From the NCBI GenBank assembly GCA_963786295.1, contig CAWAYV010000011.1, positions 62,001-126,000 on the forward strand: a stretch of 64,000 nt of DNA, in the 5' to 3' direction. Position 1 is the first letter of the stretch, and every line of letters starts with the position of its first letter. The notes beneath the pieces were generated by a model. It was not told where the DNA came from. It ran no database searches and saw only the letters and a program-made list of their open reading frames with translations. Of the stretch, positions 36,208 through 46,659 are shown piece by piece. The position numbers and the translations under genes are program-made. This DNA is from JACCZX01 sp963786295. GTDB lineage: Bacteria > Pseudomonadota > Gammaproteobacteria > Burkholderiales > Burkholderiaceae_F.

Positions 36208-39200
36208 ATGTCTTCGCATGACCTGATCGCGGCGGTTGATCATGCAACCCAGCATGGGTTGTATTCCAGTACGCACGAGCACGACGCGTGCGGCGTCGGC
36301 TTTGTTGCGAACATCAAGGGGCGTGCGAGTCATTCGCTGGTCCAGCAAGCCCTGTTGATTCTGCAAAACCTTAATCATCGCGGAGCGGTGGGCGCCGATC
36401 CGCTGTGCGGCGACGGCGCCGGCATTTTGATTCAGATTCCCGACGCCTTTTATCGCGACGACCTTGCGAAGCACACTATCGCGTTGCCTCCGCAGGGTGA
36501 GTACGGCGTCGGCATGATCTTTCTGCCGCGCGAGCACGCGTCGCGTCAGGCGTGCGAACAGGAGTTGGAGCGCACGGTGCGCGCCGAGGGCCAGACCGTT
36601 ATCGGCTGGCGCGACGTTCCGCTAGACCGCGAGATGCCAATGTCGCCGCTGGTCAAGGACCGCGAGCCCGTAATTCGGCAGATTTTCATCGGCCGCGGCG
36701 CGGACGTCATGGTGCCCGATGCATTGGAGCGCAAGCTCTATGTGATTCGGAAAACGGCTAGCCACAAGATTCAGGCGCTGAAGCTTAAACACGGCAAGGA
36801 ATACTTCGTGCCGTCGATGTCCACGCGCACGGTCGTCTACAAAGGACTGCTGTTGGCCGATCAGGTGGGCCGGTATTACCGCGATTTGTGCGATCCGCGC
36901 GTTGTTTCCGCGATAGCGCTGGTGCACCAACGCTTTTCGACGAATACGTTCCCTTCATGGGAACTCGCACATCCATATCGATTAATCGCACATAACGGCG
37001 AAATCAACACGGTCAAGGGCAACTTCAATTGGATTCGCGCGCGTGAAAGAGTGATGTCGTCGCCGGTGCTGCGGGGCGACCTCGCGAAGCTCTTCCCGCT
37101 GATCTACGAAGGCCAGTCGGACACCGCGTGCTTCGATAACGCGCTCGAGCTCCTGACAATGAGCGGCTATCCGCTGGCGCACGCGATGATGATGATGATT
37201 CCTGAGGCATGGGAACAGCACACGCTGATGGACGAGTCGCGCCGTGCGTTTTACGAGTATCACGCGGCGATGATGGAGCCGTGGGATGGTCCCGCCGCAA
37301 TCGCGTTTACCGACGGCGTGCGCATCGGTGCGACGCTCGATCGCAACGGTCTGCGGCCCGCGCGCTACATCGTGACCGACGACGACATGGTCGTGATGGC
37401 ATCCGAAGTCGGCGTGCTGCCGATTCCAGAGAGTCGCATCACCAAGAAGTGGCGACTGCAGCCGGGCAAGATGTTCCTGATCGACACCGAGCAGGGCCGC
37501 ATCATCGACGATGCAGAGCTGAAGCAACAGCTAGCGTCAAGCAAGCCGTATAGGGAGTGGGTCAAGCGAATTCGCATCAAGCTTGACGACCTACCCTCGA
37601 GCACCGGCGAAAAGCCGGGTTCGGCGGCGAATCTCGCCGTGCCCCTGCTCGATCGTCAGCAGGCATTCAGGTTCACTCAGGAAGACGTACGCCTGCTGAT
37701 GCAGCCGATGGCAATCGCTGCAGAGGAAGCGGTCGGCTCGATGGGCAACGACATGGCTCTGGCGGTGCTTTCCGATCGTGCCAAGCCGCTGTATCACTAC
37801 TTCCAGCAATTGTTCGCGCAGGTAACGAATCCGCCGATCGACCCGATCCGCGAACAGCTGGTGATGTCGCTGGTCAGCTTTATCGGACCCAAGCCGAACC
37901 TGCTTGACATTAACAACGTCAATCCGCAGATGCGGCTCGAAGTCAGCCAGCCGGTGCTCGACTTCGGCGACATCGCGAAAGATCCGCTCGATCGAAAAAT
38001 TTTCGTCAAATAAGTTTCGCTCGCTCGAGCTCGACATCTGCTACCCGCTCGCGTGGGGCAAGGAAGGTGTCGAGGCACGGCTTGCCTCATTGTGTGCGCA
38101 GGCCGTTGATGCGGTTGCCGCCGGCTACAACATCCTGATCATTACAGACCGAACGCTTGACGCCGATAGAGTTGCCATTCCGGCCTTGCTCGCCACCAGC
38201 GCGGTTCACCAGCATTTAATCGCCGTCGGTTTGCGCACCTGCACCGGATTGGTCGTCGAAACCGGTTCGGCGCGAGAGGTGCATCACTTCGCGCTGCTCG
38301 CCGGCTATGGCGCAGAGGCGGTCCACCCATACCTTGCGCTCGAAACGCTGATAGACCTGCACGCAGCCGAAGCCGACAAGGCCATTACGAACTACATCAA
38401 GGCGGTCGGTAAGGGGCTTCAGAAGGTGATGTCCAAAATGGGCATCAGCACCTACATGTCGTACTGCGGTGCGCAGATCTTCGAAGCAGTAGGGCTTTCG
38501 AAGGAGTTCGTCGAGAAGTACTTTCGTGGTACTGCCAGCAACATCGGCGGTGTCGGCCTGTTCGAAGTGATGGAAGAGGCGATCCAGACGCATCGGGCCG
38601 CGTTTTCCGACGATCCAGTGCTTGCCACCGCACTGGACGCCGGCGGCGAATATCAATGGCGCGTGCGCGGCGAACAGCACATGTGGACGCCGGATTCGAT
38701 CGCCAAGCTGCAGCATTCAACGCGATCGAATAACTATCAGACGTACAAGGAGTACGCGCAGCTGATCAACGATCAATCGCGCCGGCATATGACGTTGCGC
38801 GGATTGTTCGAGTTCAAGTTCGATCCAGCGCAGGCGATTCCATTGTCCGAGGTCGAGCCGGCGACCAATATCGTCAAACGTTTTGCTACCGGCGCAATGT
38901 CGCTCGGGTCGATCTCCACCGAAGCGCACACGACGCTGGCAATCGCGATGAATCGCATCGGTGGCAAGAGCAATACCGGTGAAGGCGGCGAAGATCCGAT
39001 GCGCTACCGGCAGGAGTTGCGGGCGGGCGCGAAGCGTTATCGAAACCGGTGCGACGTTGAGTGGCGTGCTCGGCCGGGATCGAGTCGAAGTTGATACGCC
39101 GTTGCGCGCCGGTGACTCGCTGCGCTCGAAAATCAAACAGGTTGCTTCGGCGCGCTTCGGCGTCACGACCGAGTACCTGATCAGCGCCGATCAGCTGCAG

Positions 39201-40919
39201 ATCAAGATGGCGCAGGGCGCGAAGCCGGGCGAGGGTGGTCAATTGCCCGGACACAAGGTCAGCGCCTATATCGCTGAGCTGCGCTATGCGGTACCCGGGG
39301 TCGGCTTGATTTCACCAGCGCCGCATCACGACATCTATTCGATCGAAGACCTGGCGCAGCTGATTCACGATTTAAAGAACGCCAATTCGCAGGCGTCGAT
39401 CAGCGTCAAGCTGGTGTCCGAAGTCGGCGTCGGCACCGTCGCCGCCGGCGTTGCCAAGGCAAAGGCCGATCACGTCACGATCGCCGGTCACGACGGCGGC
39501 ACCGGCGCATCGCCGGTGTCATCGATCATGCACGCCGGCACTCCATGGGAGATCGGGCTCGCCGAAACGCAGCAGACGCTGGTGTTAAATCGCCTGCGCG
39601 GCCGCATCGCGGTGCAGGTAGACGGTCAAATGAAGACCGGACGCGATGTCGTGATCGGCGCGCTGCTGGGCGCCGACGAGTTCGGCTTCTCCACCGCGCC
39701 GCTGGTGGTGGAGGGTTGCATCATGATGCGCGCGTGCCATCTGAACACCTGCCCGGTCGGCGTGGCGACGCAGGATCCGCTGTTGCGGAAAAAATTCAGC
39801 GGCCAGCCCGAGCATGTCGTTAATTACTTTTTCTTCGTGGCCGAAGAAGTGCGCGAACTGATGGCGCAGCTCGGCGTACGGACGTTCGATCAATTGATCG
39901 GCCGCGCTGATCGGCTAGATATGCGCCGCGGCATCGATCACTGGAAGGCACGCGGTCTCGACTTCAGCCGCATTTTCTATCTGCCGCAGATGCCTGCAGA
40001 CGTGCCGCGTCTGTGCGTCGAAGCGCAGGATCACGGCCTGGGCAAAGCGCTCGATCACAAGCTGATCGAACAATGCAGGCCGGCGCTGGAACGCGGCGAG
40101 CGAGTTAGCTTCATCACGCCGATTCGCAACGTCAATCGCGCGGTCGGCACGATGCTGTCGAGCCAGGTCGCGCGCCGCTATGGACATGCCGGACTGCCGG
40201 ACGACACGATCCATATTCAGTTCAACGGCACTGCGGGACAGAGCTTCGGCGCGTTTCTAGCGGCAGGAATTACGCTAGATCTGGTCGGCGATGCCAATGA
40301 TTACACCGGCAAAGGATTGTCGGGCGGACGCTTGATCGTGCGATGCCCGAACGATTTTCGCGGCGCTGGCACCGAGAACATCATTGTCGGCAACACTGTG
40401 CTTTACGGAGCGATTGCGGGCGAAGCGTTTTTCAACGGTGTTGCGGGCGAGCGCTTCGCGGTGCGCAATTCGGGCGCAACGGCCGTTGTCGAGGGTACCG
40501 GCGATCACGGCTGCGAGTACATGACGAAGGGTACGGTGGTCGTGCTCGGCGCCACCGGCCGCAATTTCGCAGCCGGCATGTCGGGTGGCATTGCTTATGT
40601 GTTCGACGAGTTCGGGGATTTCGCGAGCAGGTGCAATCAATCGATGTGCGAGCTCGAAGCGGTGCTGCCGACCGCGGATCAACAGCAAAGCGTCGATGAA
40701 GCGATCTGGCATCTGGGAGAAACCGATGAGTTCCTGTTGCGGGGCCTGATCGAAAGCCATTTTCACGCCACCGGCAGCTTGCGCGCCCGCATGTTGCTCG
40801 ACCAATGGCCGGCGATGCGCATGCGATTCGTCAAGGTGTTCCCGCAGGAATATCGCCGCGCGCTGAAGCAGATGCCGGCGGTCGCGGCGCCGGCTGGTAC
40901 GCAGAAACTCACGGCGTAG
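36208..40919 (+). CDS. gltB: Glutamate synthase large subunit (two one-base frameshifts)
   Basis: GltB makes two glutamates from glutamine and 2-oxoglutarate, with GltD. The class II glutaminase nucleophile is the Cys in HDACGVGFVANIKG near residue 28, after a propeptide. FMN and [3Fe-4S] sites appear late (ACHLNTCPVGVATQDPLLRKKF). The ATG is at 36208. The first frame ends at 38013 (AAA TAA); removing one A there continues NKFRSLELDICYP. A second extra base near 39035 joins to ETGATLSGVLGRDRVEVD. The corrected product is 1569 residues, the usual size. Confidence 0.93.
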
Positions 40920-40937
40920 CGCGAGTGCGGTCACACG

Positions 40938-41345
40938 GTGCGGCACCGGATGCGTGCGCAACTACTCTGGCCACGAACGCTGCGCGAGTGGCTGCCAGGA
41001 CTATTTGCCAGCGTGCCGCTGGCCCTTTTGCTACTGGGTACCCGCGGCGTGGATTCTCAATGGGCCGCGCTGACTGCAGGCATCGCGATTGTGCTTGCTA
41101 TTCCATGGGTCGTGCCGGCGACGATGTTGTTGGCGGTGTTGTCGTCTCCCATTTACATGTGGCTGCATACGCAGGGCCCTGTGCCGGCAGTGCTCGATTG
41201 GTTAGGCGGTGTGGTGCTCGTGGCAGCAGTGGTGGGTTGCCATCTGAATACAGCGTTGCTGCGGGCGTGGCAGCGCGCGCAGAGATCGAGCGAAGCGGAG
41301 ATTGGTCTGCGCGATTTTTTGTCTCGTCACGGGCAGCGTAGGTAG
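40938..41345 (+). CDS. Hypothetical membrane protein between gltB and gltD
   Basis: I do not recognise this 135-residue protein. It starts with GTG at 40938, or ATG at 40950. Three to four hydrophobic segments are visible (about residues 20-36, 43-56, 58-76 and 85-102). The C terminus is charged (QRAQRSSEAEIGLRDFLSRHGQRR). It fits exactly between gltB and gltD, with 2 bases to the gltD ATG, and appears cotranscribed. Codon use is like its neighbours. A shadow frame on the same strand is less convincing. Confidence 0.6.
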   Translation: MRHRMRAQLLWPRTLREWLPGLFASVPLALLLLGTRGVDSQWAALTAGIAIVLAIPWVVPATMLLAVLSSPIYMWLHTQGPVPAVLDWLGGVVLVAAVVGCHLNTALLRAWQRAQRSSEAEIGLRDFLSRHGQRR

Positions 41346-41347
41346 GA

Positions 41348-42832
41348 ATGGGCAAGCTCACCGGATTCATCGAGTATCAGCGGCTAGAAGAAGCCGCGGA
41401 AGCGCCACGTGCGCGCACCAAGCACTGGGGCGAGTTCATCGTTCACCTGGCCGACGGCGAGGCTGCAGTGCAAGCCGCGCGTTGCATGGACTGCGGCATT
41501 CCGTTTTGTAACCAGGGCTGCCCGGTCAACAACATCATCCCGGACTTCAACGATCTCGTTTATCGGCAGGACTGGAAGACCGCGCTCGACGTTCTGCACA
41601 GCACGAATAACTTTCCGGAATTCACCGGCCGGATCTGTCCGGCGCCGTGCGAGGCGGCGTGCACATTGAACATTAACGATGCACCGGTCGGCATCAAGTC
41701 GATCGAGCACAAGATTATCGATAAGGGATGGGAGGAGGGCTGGGTCGTACCGCAGCCGCCGGTAGTCCGCACCGGAAAGCGCGTTGCAATCATCGGTAGC
41801 GGCGCGGCAGGATTAGCCGCTGCGCAACAGCTTGCAAGAGTCGGCCACGACGTCACCGTCTTCGAAAAAAACGATCGCATCGGAGGGCTGCTGCGCTATG
41901 GCATTCCCGATTTCAAGATGGAAAAGTCGCATATCGATCGCCGCGTCGCACAGATGGCGGCCGAAGGCGTGGCTTTTCGCACCGGCGTAGTGGTCGGCGA
42001 GCTCGGCGATGCTCCCGTGACGAACTGGGCCAGCGAAACGGTTGAGCCAAAGCAACTGCTGGCCGATTTCGATGCGGTGATTCTGGCCGGTGGCGCCGAG
42101 CAGCCGCGCGATCTGCCGGTGCCGGGCCGAGAGTTGGACGGCGTGCACTTTGCGATGGATTTTTTGCCGCAGCAGAACAAGGTCGTTGCCGGTGATGTGG
42201 TCAGCGATCAAATTGTCGCGACCGGCAAACATGTGATCGTGATCGGCGGTGGCGACACTGGGTCGGACTGTGTCGGCACCAGCAATCGGCAGCGCCCGAA
42301 GAGCGTCACGCAATGGGAGCTGCTGCCGCAACCACCGGAAAGCGAGAACAAGCCTTTGACCTGGCCATACTGGCCGATCAAGTTGCGGACTTCAAGCTCT
42401 CACCAAGAAGGTGTGCAGCGCGACTGGGCGATCGCGACCAAGGCCTTCAAAGGTGATGCCGATGGGAAAGTAATCGCCTTGATCGCGGTGCGAGTGCAAT
42501 GGCAACTGGATGCGACGACAGGGCAGTCGAAGATGGTCGAAGTGCCCGGATCCGAATTCGAGATTCAAGCGGACCTGGTGTTATTGGCGATGGGATTCGT
42601 CGCACCGGTCGGTTCGGTTCTCGACGGCTTCGGTATCGCGAAGGATGCGCGCGGCAACGCGCGCGCAACGGCTGACGGCGCGGGTTGCTATCAGACCAAC
42701 GTCGACAAGGTATTCGCTGCGGGTGACATGCGGCGTGGCCAGTCCTTGACTGTCTGGGCGATACGTGAAGGCCGGCAATGTGCGCGTGCGGTCGATGAGT
42801 ATCTGATGGGAAGCAGCATTCTTCCGCGCTGA
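41348..42832 (+). CDS. gltD: Glutamate synthase small subunit
   Basis: GltD (494 aa) is the NADPH-dependent FAD subunit that feeds electrons to GltB. N-terminal cysteine clusters CMDCGIPFCNQGCP and CPAPCEAAC ligate [4Fe-4S] centres. Two dinucleotide-binding folds follow: GSGAAGLAAAQQLARVGHDVTVFE and VIGGGDTGSDCVGTSNR. The C-terminal VFAAGDMRRGQSLTVWAI motif binds FAD. Length is normal. It lies 2 bases after the membrane protein gene. Confidence 0.96.
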   Translation: MGKLTGFIEYQRLEEAAEAPRARTKHWGEFIVHLADGEAAVQAARCMDCGIPFCNQGCPVNNIIPDFNDLVYRQDWKTALDVLHSTNNFPEFTGRICPAPCEAACTLNINDAPVGIKSIEHKIIDKGWEEGWVVPQPPVVRTGKRVAIIGSGAAGLAAAQQLARVGHDVTVFEKNDRIGGLLRYGIPDFKMEKSHIDRRVAQMAAEGVAFRTGVVVGELGDAPVTNWASETVEPKQLLADFDAVILAGGAEQPRDLPVPGRELDGVHFAMDFLPQQNKVVAGDVVSDQIVATGKHVIVIGGGDTGSDCVGTSNRQRPKSVTQWELLPQPPESENKPLTWPYWPIKLRTSSSHQEGVQRDWAIATKAFKGDADGKVIALIAVRVQWQLDATTGQSKMVEVPGSEFEIQADLVLLAMGFVAPVGSVLDGFGIAKDARGNARATADGAGCYQTNVDKVFAAGDMRRGQSLTVWAIREGRQCARAVDEYLMGSSILPR

Positions 42833-42856
42833 CCTTTCGCGTTTTTAGGTTAGCGC
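42826..42856 (+). terminator. Hairpin overlapping the gltD stop
   Basis: A 10-bp stem with one GU pair (42826-42835 with 42847-42856) and an 11-base loop spans the gltD stop codon. No U-tract follows, so it may be a Rho-dependent end or an mRNA stabiliser. Confidence 0.4.
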
Positions 42857-42949
42857 AGACGCGCAAAAACGGGCCTGTTGCCGTGCGACAATCCGCCGCT
42901 GCCCGGCGGGCGAGCGCAGCCGCACGCGGGCTCGGCCAACAATTCCAAG

Positions 42950-43756
42950 ATGAATAACGACGCGCTCGTTCAGATCGACCACGTGACGTTTGGCTACGAC
43001 CGACGTCGCATCGTTCTGCACGACATGACGATGTCGTTTCCGCGCGGCAAGGTCATCGCGATCATGGGCGGCTCCGGGTGCGGCAAGACGACGCTGCTGC
43101 GGCTGATCGGCGGCATGCTGACACCGCTGAGAGGCACGATCACTTTTGACGGCGAGCACGTCAATCCGCGCGACCGCGAAGCGTTGTTCCGATTGCGGCG
43201 GCGAGTTGGATTGCTCTTTCAGTTCGGTGCGCTTTTTACCGATCTGACCGTGTTCGACAATGTTGCGTTCCCGCTGCGTGAGCACACGGGATTGACGCTG
43301 ACGATGCTGCGGGACCTGGTGTTGATGAAGCTGAACGCCGTCGGGTTGCGTGGCGCAGCGCAGCTCAAGCCAGCGGATCTTTCCGGCGGGATGGCGCGCC
43401 GCGTCGCGTTGGCGAGAGCCATCGCATTGGATCCCGAGCTGATCATGTACGACGAGCCATTTGCCGGACTCGATCCGATCTCGCTCGGTGTTGCGGCCAA
43501 TCTGATTCGGGAGCTTAACGATGCGACCGGGGCCACATCGCTGGTTGTCTCGCACGATGTGAGGGAGTGTTTCAAGATCAGCGACTACGTATACGTGATG
43601 TCGGCCGGCCGCATCGTCGGTCACGGAACGGCTGCAGAGGTCGAGGCTTCCGACCATGAAGAGGTGCGGCAATTCATTCGTGGTGAGCCCGATGGCCCGG
43701 TGAAGTTTCATTACCCGGCGAAACCGTTCGCGCAGGACCTCGGGCTGCGCGCATGA
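42950..43756 (+). CDS. mlaF: Phospholipid transport ATPase MlaF
   Basis: MlaF (268 aa) is the ABC ATPase of the Mla system, which moves phospholipids between the outer and inner membranes. Walker A GGSGCGKTT, signature LSGGMARRVALARAI and Walker B LIMYDEPFAGLDP are seen; the H-loop is in VVSHDV. The ATG at 42950 gives the family start MNNDALVQIDHVTFGYDRR. Its stop overlaps the mlaE ATG (ATGA), starting the order mlaF-E-D-A-C-B. Confidence 0.95.
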   Translation: MNNDALVQIDHVTFGYDRRRIVLHDMTMSFPRGKVIAIMGGSGCGKTTLLRLIGGMLTPLRGTITFDGEHVNPRDREALFRLRRRVGLLFQFGALFTDLTVFDNVAFPLREHTGLTLTMLRDLVLMKLNAVGLRGAAQLKPADLSGGMARRVALARAIALDPELIMYDEPFAGLDPISLGVAANLIRELNDATGATSLVVSHDVRECFKISDYVYVMSAGRIVGHGTAAEVEASDHEEVRQFIRGEPDGPVKFHYPAKPFAQDLGLRA

Positions 43757-44544
43757 GGCCAGGCAACGTCCTGCCGCAGCTCGGTGTTCAAGCGCTTGAT
43801 GTGCTGCGTGGATTGGGCCACGCGACGTTCTTCGTGGTTGATTTGCTGCGCAATTCGCTGTCGGCGATCTCGCGTCCGTATCTGACGATCGCGCAGATTC
43901 ACGCGATCGGCAATCGATCTTTGGTCATCATCTTGGCGTCGGGTTTGGCAGTCGGCTGCGTCCTGGCTTTGCAGGGCTACTACACATTGAGCCGCTATGG
44001 CGCGACGGCGTCGCTGGGTCTGGTGGTCGCGCTGTCGTTGGTGCGCGAGTTGGGGCCGGTGGTCACTGCATTGCTGTTCGCCGGCCGCGCCGGCACGTCG
44101 CTGACTGCCGAGATCGGACTGATGAAGGCTGGCGAGCAACTGGCAGCAATGGAAATGATGGCGGTCGATCCCAAGGCGCGTGTACTGGCGCCACGTCTGC
44201 TGGCGGGCTTGGTCTCGATGCCACTGCTGGCGGCGCTATTTTCTGCGATCGGAATACTGGGTGGTTACGTGGTAGGCGTGCTGATGATCGGCATCGATTC
44301 AGGCGCCTTCTGGTGGCAGATGCAAAATGGAGTCGACGCGGTCGATGACGTCGGCAACGGCATAGTTAAGAGCTTTGTCTTCGGTATCGCGTGCACAGTG
44401 ACGGCGTTGTATCAAGGGTTCGAGGCGACGCCGACACCCGAGGGTGTGTCGGAGGCGACCACGCGTACGGTCGTCATTTCGTCATTGCTGGTGCTGGGCC
44501 TCGACTTCGTTCTAACGGCCCTGATGTTCAGCACGCCGGGTTAG
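43753..44544 (+). CDS. mlaE: Phospholipid transport permease MlaE
   Basis: MlaE (263 aa) is the inner-membrane permease dimer of the Mla complex. The family signature LALQGYYTLSRYGATASLGLVVALSLVRELGPVVTALLFAGRAGTSLTAEIGLMKAGEQL is present in consecutive conserved blocks, and there are about five membrane segments. Its ATG overlaps mlaF's stop. Intact. Confidence 0.95.
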   Translation: MRPGNVLPQLGVQALDVLRGLGHATFFVVDLLRNSLSAISRPYLTIAQIHAIGNRSLVIILASGLAVGCVLALQGYYTLSRYGATASLGLVVALSLVRELGPVVTALLFAGRAGTSLTAEIGLMKAGEQLAAMEMMAVDPKARVLAPRLLAGLVSMPLLAALFSAIGILGGYVVGVLMIGIDSGAFWWQMQNGVDAVDDVGNGIVKSFVFGIACTVTALYQGFEATPTPEGVSEATTRTVVISSLLVLGLDFVLTALMFSTPG

Positions 44545-44565
44545 CTATTAGATTGGAGACGTTCG

Positions 44566-45054
44566 ATGGGACGTAAGGGAGTTGAAACGCTGGTCGGGCT
44601 ATTCGTGCTGCTCGGCATTTTGGCGATCTTGTTCTTGGCGCTGCGCGCGGCCAACCTGGGTAACTTCGTGATCGGCGACACGTATGTCGTAACGGCGCGA
44701 TTCGACAATATCGGCGGATTGAAGGTGCGGGCACCGGTTAAGAGCGCGGGCGTTACCGTCGGCCGCGTCAAGGCGATCGCGCTTGATACCAACACCTATC
44801 AGGGCAGGGTCACGATGGAGCTCGAGCAAGGCATGATGTTCCCCAGCGATACGTCGGCCAAGATTCTGACCTCGGGGCTACTCGGCGACCAGTTCATCGG
44901 GCTGGTGCCGGGCGGGTCCGACAAGAATCTGGAGCCAGGTGGTGAGATCAAGCTCACGCAATCCGCCGTGCTGCTCGAAAATCTGATCGGCCAGTTCTTG
45001 TATAACAAGGCGGCGGATCCGCCGGATGCCCTGCCCACGGCGCCAAAAAAGTAA
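44566..45054 (+). CDS. mlaD: Phospholipid transport protein MlaD (MCE domain)
   Basis: MlaD (162 aa) is an inner-membrane-anchored MCE protein that forms a hexameric ring passing lipid through the periplasm. One N-terminal transmembrane helix (residues ~8-28) precedes the MCE domain with YVVTARFDNIGGLKVRAPVKSAGVTVGRV. A C-terminal helix (QSAVLLENLIGQFLYNKA) fits the ring pore. Length is normal. Confidence 0.94.
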   Translation: MGRKGVETLVGLFVLLGILAILFLALRAANLGNFVIGDTYVVTARFDNIGGLKVRAPVKSAGVTVGRVKAIALDTNTYQGRVTMELEQGMMFPSDTSAKILTSGLLGDQFIGLVPGGSDKNLEPGGEIKLTQSAVLLENLIGQFLYNKAADPPDALPTAPKK

Positions 45055-45098
45055 GCCTGGGTGCGAGGCTTGCCTATGGCCATTAACCAAAAGTACTA

Positions 45099-45929
45099 AT
45101 GAAGCCCGTGTTGACCTCCCTGCTCCGCCACGTCGCCGCTCCTCTATCGGTCTTGGCATCCATTGTCTTGTCGGGTTGCGCTACGGTGCCGGCAGATTCC
45201 GGCAGTGATCCGCGTGACCCGATCGAGTCGTTCAACCGTCAAGTATTCGAATTCAACGACATCGTTGATCGCGCGTTGCTAAAGCCGATCGCGCAGGCGT
45301 ACGAATACTTGCCCGAACCCGTGCGCGATTGCCTCAGCAACATCTTCAGCAATTTTCGCGAGCCGTCGAACGCTGTCAACAATCTATTGCAGGGCAAGCC
45401 GGTCGAGGCGGCTTCGGATACGTGCCGTTTTGTCGTTAACAGCACGATTGGGCTGCTCGGGTGTTTCGACGTGGCGCGTCAAATGGGGCTCGAAAAACAC
45501 AACGAGGACTTTGGTCAGACGTTTGGTCGCTGGGGTATCGGCTCCGGTCCCTATCTGGTCCTGCCGATACTGGGTGCGAGCACCGTGCGCGATGCGATCG
45601 GCATCTATGGGGCTGAGGCGTACTTAGACCCCAATTTTTGGATCAATAACGTTGCGCTTCGAAATTGGATCCTAGGCACGCGTTTCGTCAATGCGCGTGC
45701 CGAATTGCTGCAGGCCGATGACTTGATCTCCGGTGCGGCACTCGATAAGTATCGCTTCGTTCGCGACGGTTACTTACAGCGCCGCCGCAGTCTGATTTAC
45801 GACGGCAACCCACCGCCGGCAGAGGACGAAGCTCCTCCACAAACGCCACCGGGTAGTCCGCCAGCCGACACGAGCGTTAAGAAGGAGCCGGCGCCGCCGC
45901 AGCCGGGAACGCCGCCGGCGCCGAAGTAG
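45099..45929 (+). CDS. mlaA: Outer-membrane lipoprotein MlaA (VacJ)
   Basis: MlaA (276 aa) removes mislocalised phospholipids from the outer leaflet. A signal peptide with lipobox LSGC (residues ~23-26) is followed by DPRDPIESFNRQVFEFNDIVDRALLKPIAQAYEYLPEPVRDCLSNIFSNF and the later RWGIGSGPYLVLPILGASTVRDAIG, family signatures. The C terminus carries a Pro/Ala-rich tail of ~45 residues that E. coli MlaA lacks. Confidence 0.94.
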   Translation: MKPVLTSLLRHVAAPLSVLASIVLSGCATVPADSGSDPRDPIESFNRQVFEFNDIVDRALLKPIAQAYEYLPEPVRDCLSNIFSNFREPSNAVNNLLQGKPVEAASDTCRFVVNSTIGLLGCFDVARQMGLEKHNEDFGQTFGRWGIGSGPYLVLPILGASTVRDAIGIYGAEAYLDPNFWINNVALRNWILGTRFVNARAELLQADDLISGAALDKYRFVRDGYLQRRRSLIYDGNPPPAEDEAPPQTPPGSPPADTSVKKEPAPPQPGTPPAPK

Positions 45930-46020
45930 ACGCCGCCTCGGGTATGAACAAACAGCACTGCTGCCAGTCTGAACTTCCTACTTTCCTTATTTTTAGAACC
46001 TTTTCAAGAGACGAATCACG

Positions 46021-46650
46021 ATGCGATTTCTAAGATCCTTCCTGTTTTCTTTGGCGGCTTCCACGCTGGTCGTTTCCGTTGCTCACGCGCAGACGCCAAG
46101 CACTACGCCCGATGCAATGGTGCGCGATCTGTCCAATGAAGTGTTGAATGCCATCAAGGCCGACAAGGCGCTGAAATCCGGCGACACCGGCCGCGTACAG
46201 AAACTGGTCGATGAGAAAATCCTGCCGTACACCGACTTTCAGAAAATGACGCAGCTGTCGGTCGGTCCCGGCTGGCGCAATGCGACACCCGAGCAGCGCG
46301 CTGCGCTGACTCGCGAATTCCGTACGCTGCTGGTGCGCACCTACAGCGGCGCGCTGTCGCAGGTCAGCGATCACAAAGTAGAGCTGCGGCCTTTTCGCGC
46401 GCAACCGACCGACACCGATGTGATCGTGCGCACGCAGGTCGTGGCGTCGCGCGGCGATCCGATCCAGCTCGACTATCGGCTCGAGAAGACCGACGGCGGA
46501 TGGAAGATCTACGACCTCAATATTCTCGGCGTCTGGCTGGTCGAAAACTACAAGTCGCAATTCAGCTCGCAGGTCAACTCGAGCGGAATCGACGGCTTGA
46601 TCAAGACGCTGACGGAGCGCAACAGCCAGCTCGCGCAAAAGAAGGCGTAA
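46021..46650 (+). CDS. mlaC: Periplasmic phospholipid-binding protein MlaC
   Basis: MlaC (209 aa) shuttles lipid between MlaA and the MlaFEDB complex. A cleavable signal peptide ends near AHA-QTPST. The mature domain shows EVLNAIKADKAL, DFQKMTQLSVGPGWRNATPEQRAALTREFRTLLVRTYSGAL, and the C-terminal GVWLVENYKSQFSSQV, as in the Tol-Ttg2 family. The ATG at 46021 is well supported. Confidence 0.94.
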   Translation: MRFLRSFLFSLAASTLVVSVAHAQTPSTTPDAMVRDLSNEVLNAIKADKALKSGDTGRVQKLVDEKILPYTDFQKMTQLSVGPGWRNATPEQRAALTREFRTLLVRTYSGALSQVSDHKVELRPFRAQPTDTDVIVRTQVVASRGDPIQLDYRLEKTDGGWKIYDLNILGVWLVENYKSQFSSQVNSSGIDGLIKTLTERNSQLAQKKA

Positions 46651-46659
46651 GGGCTGGCG

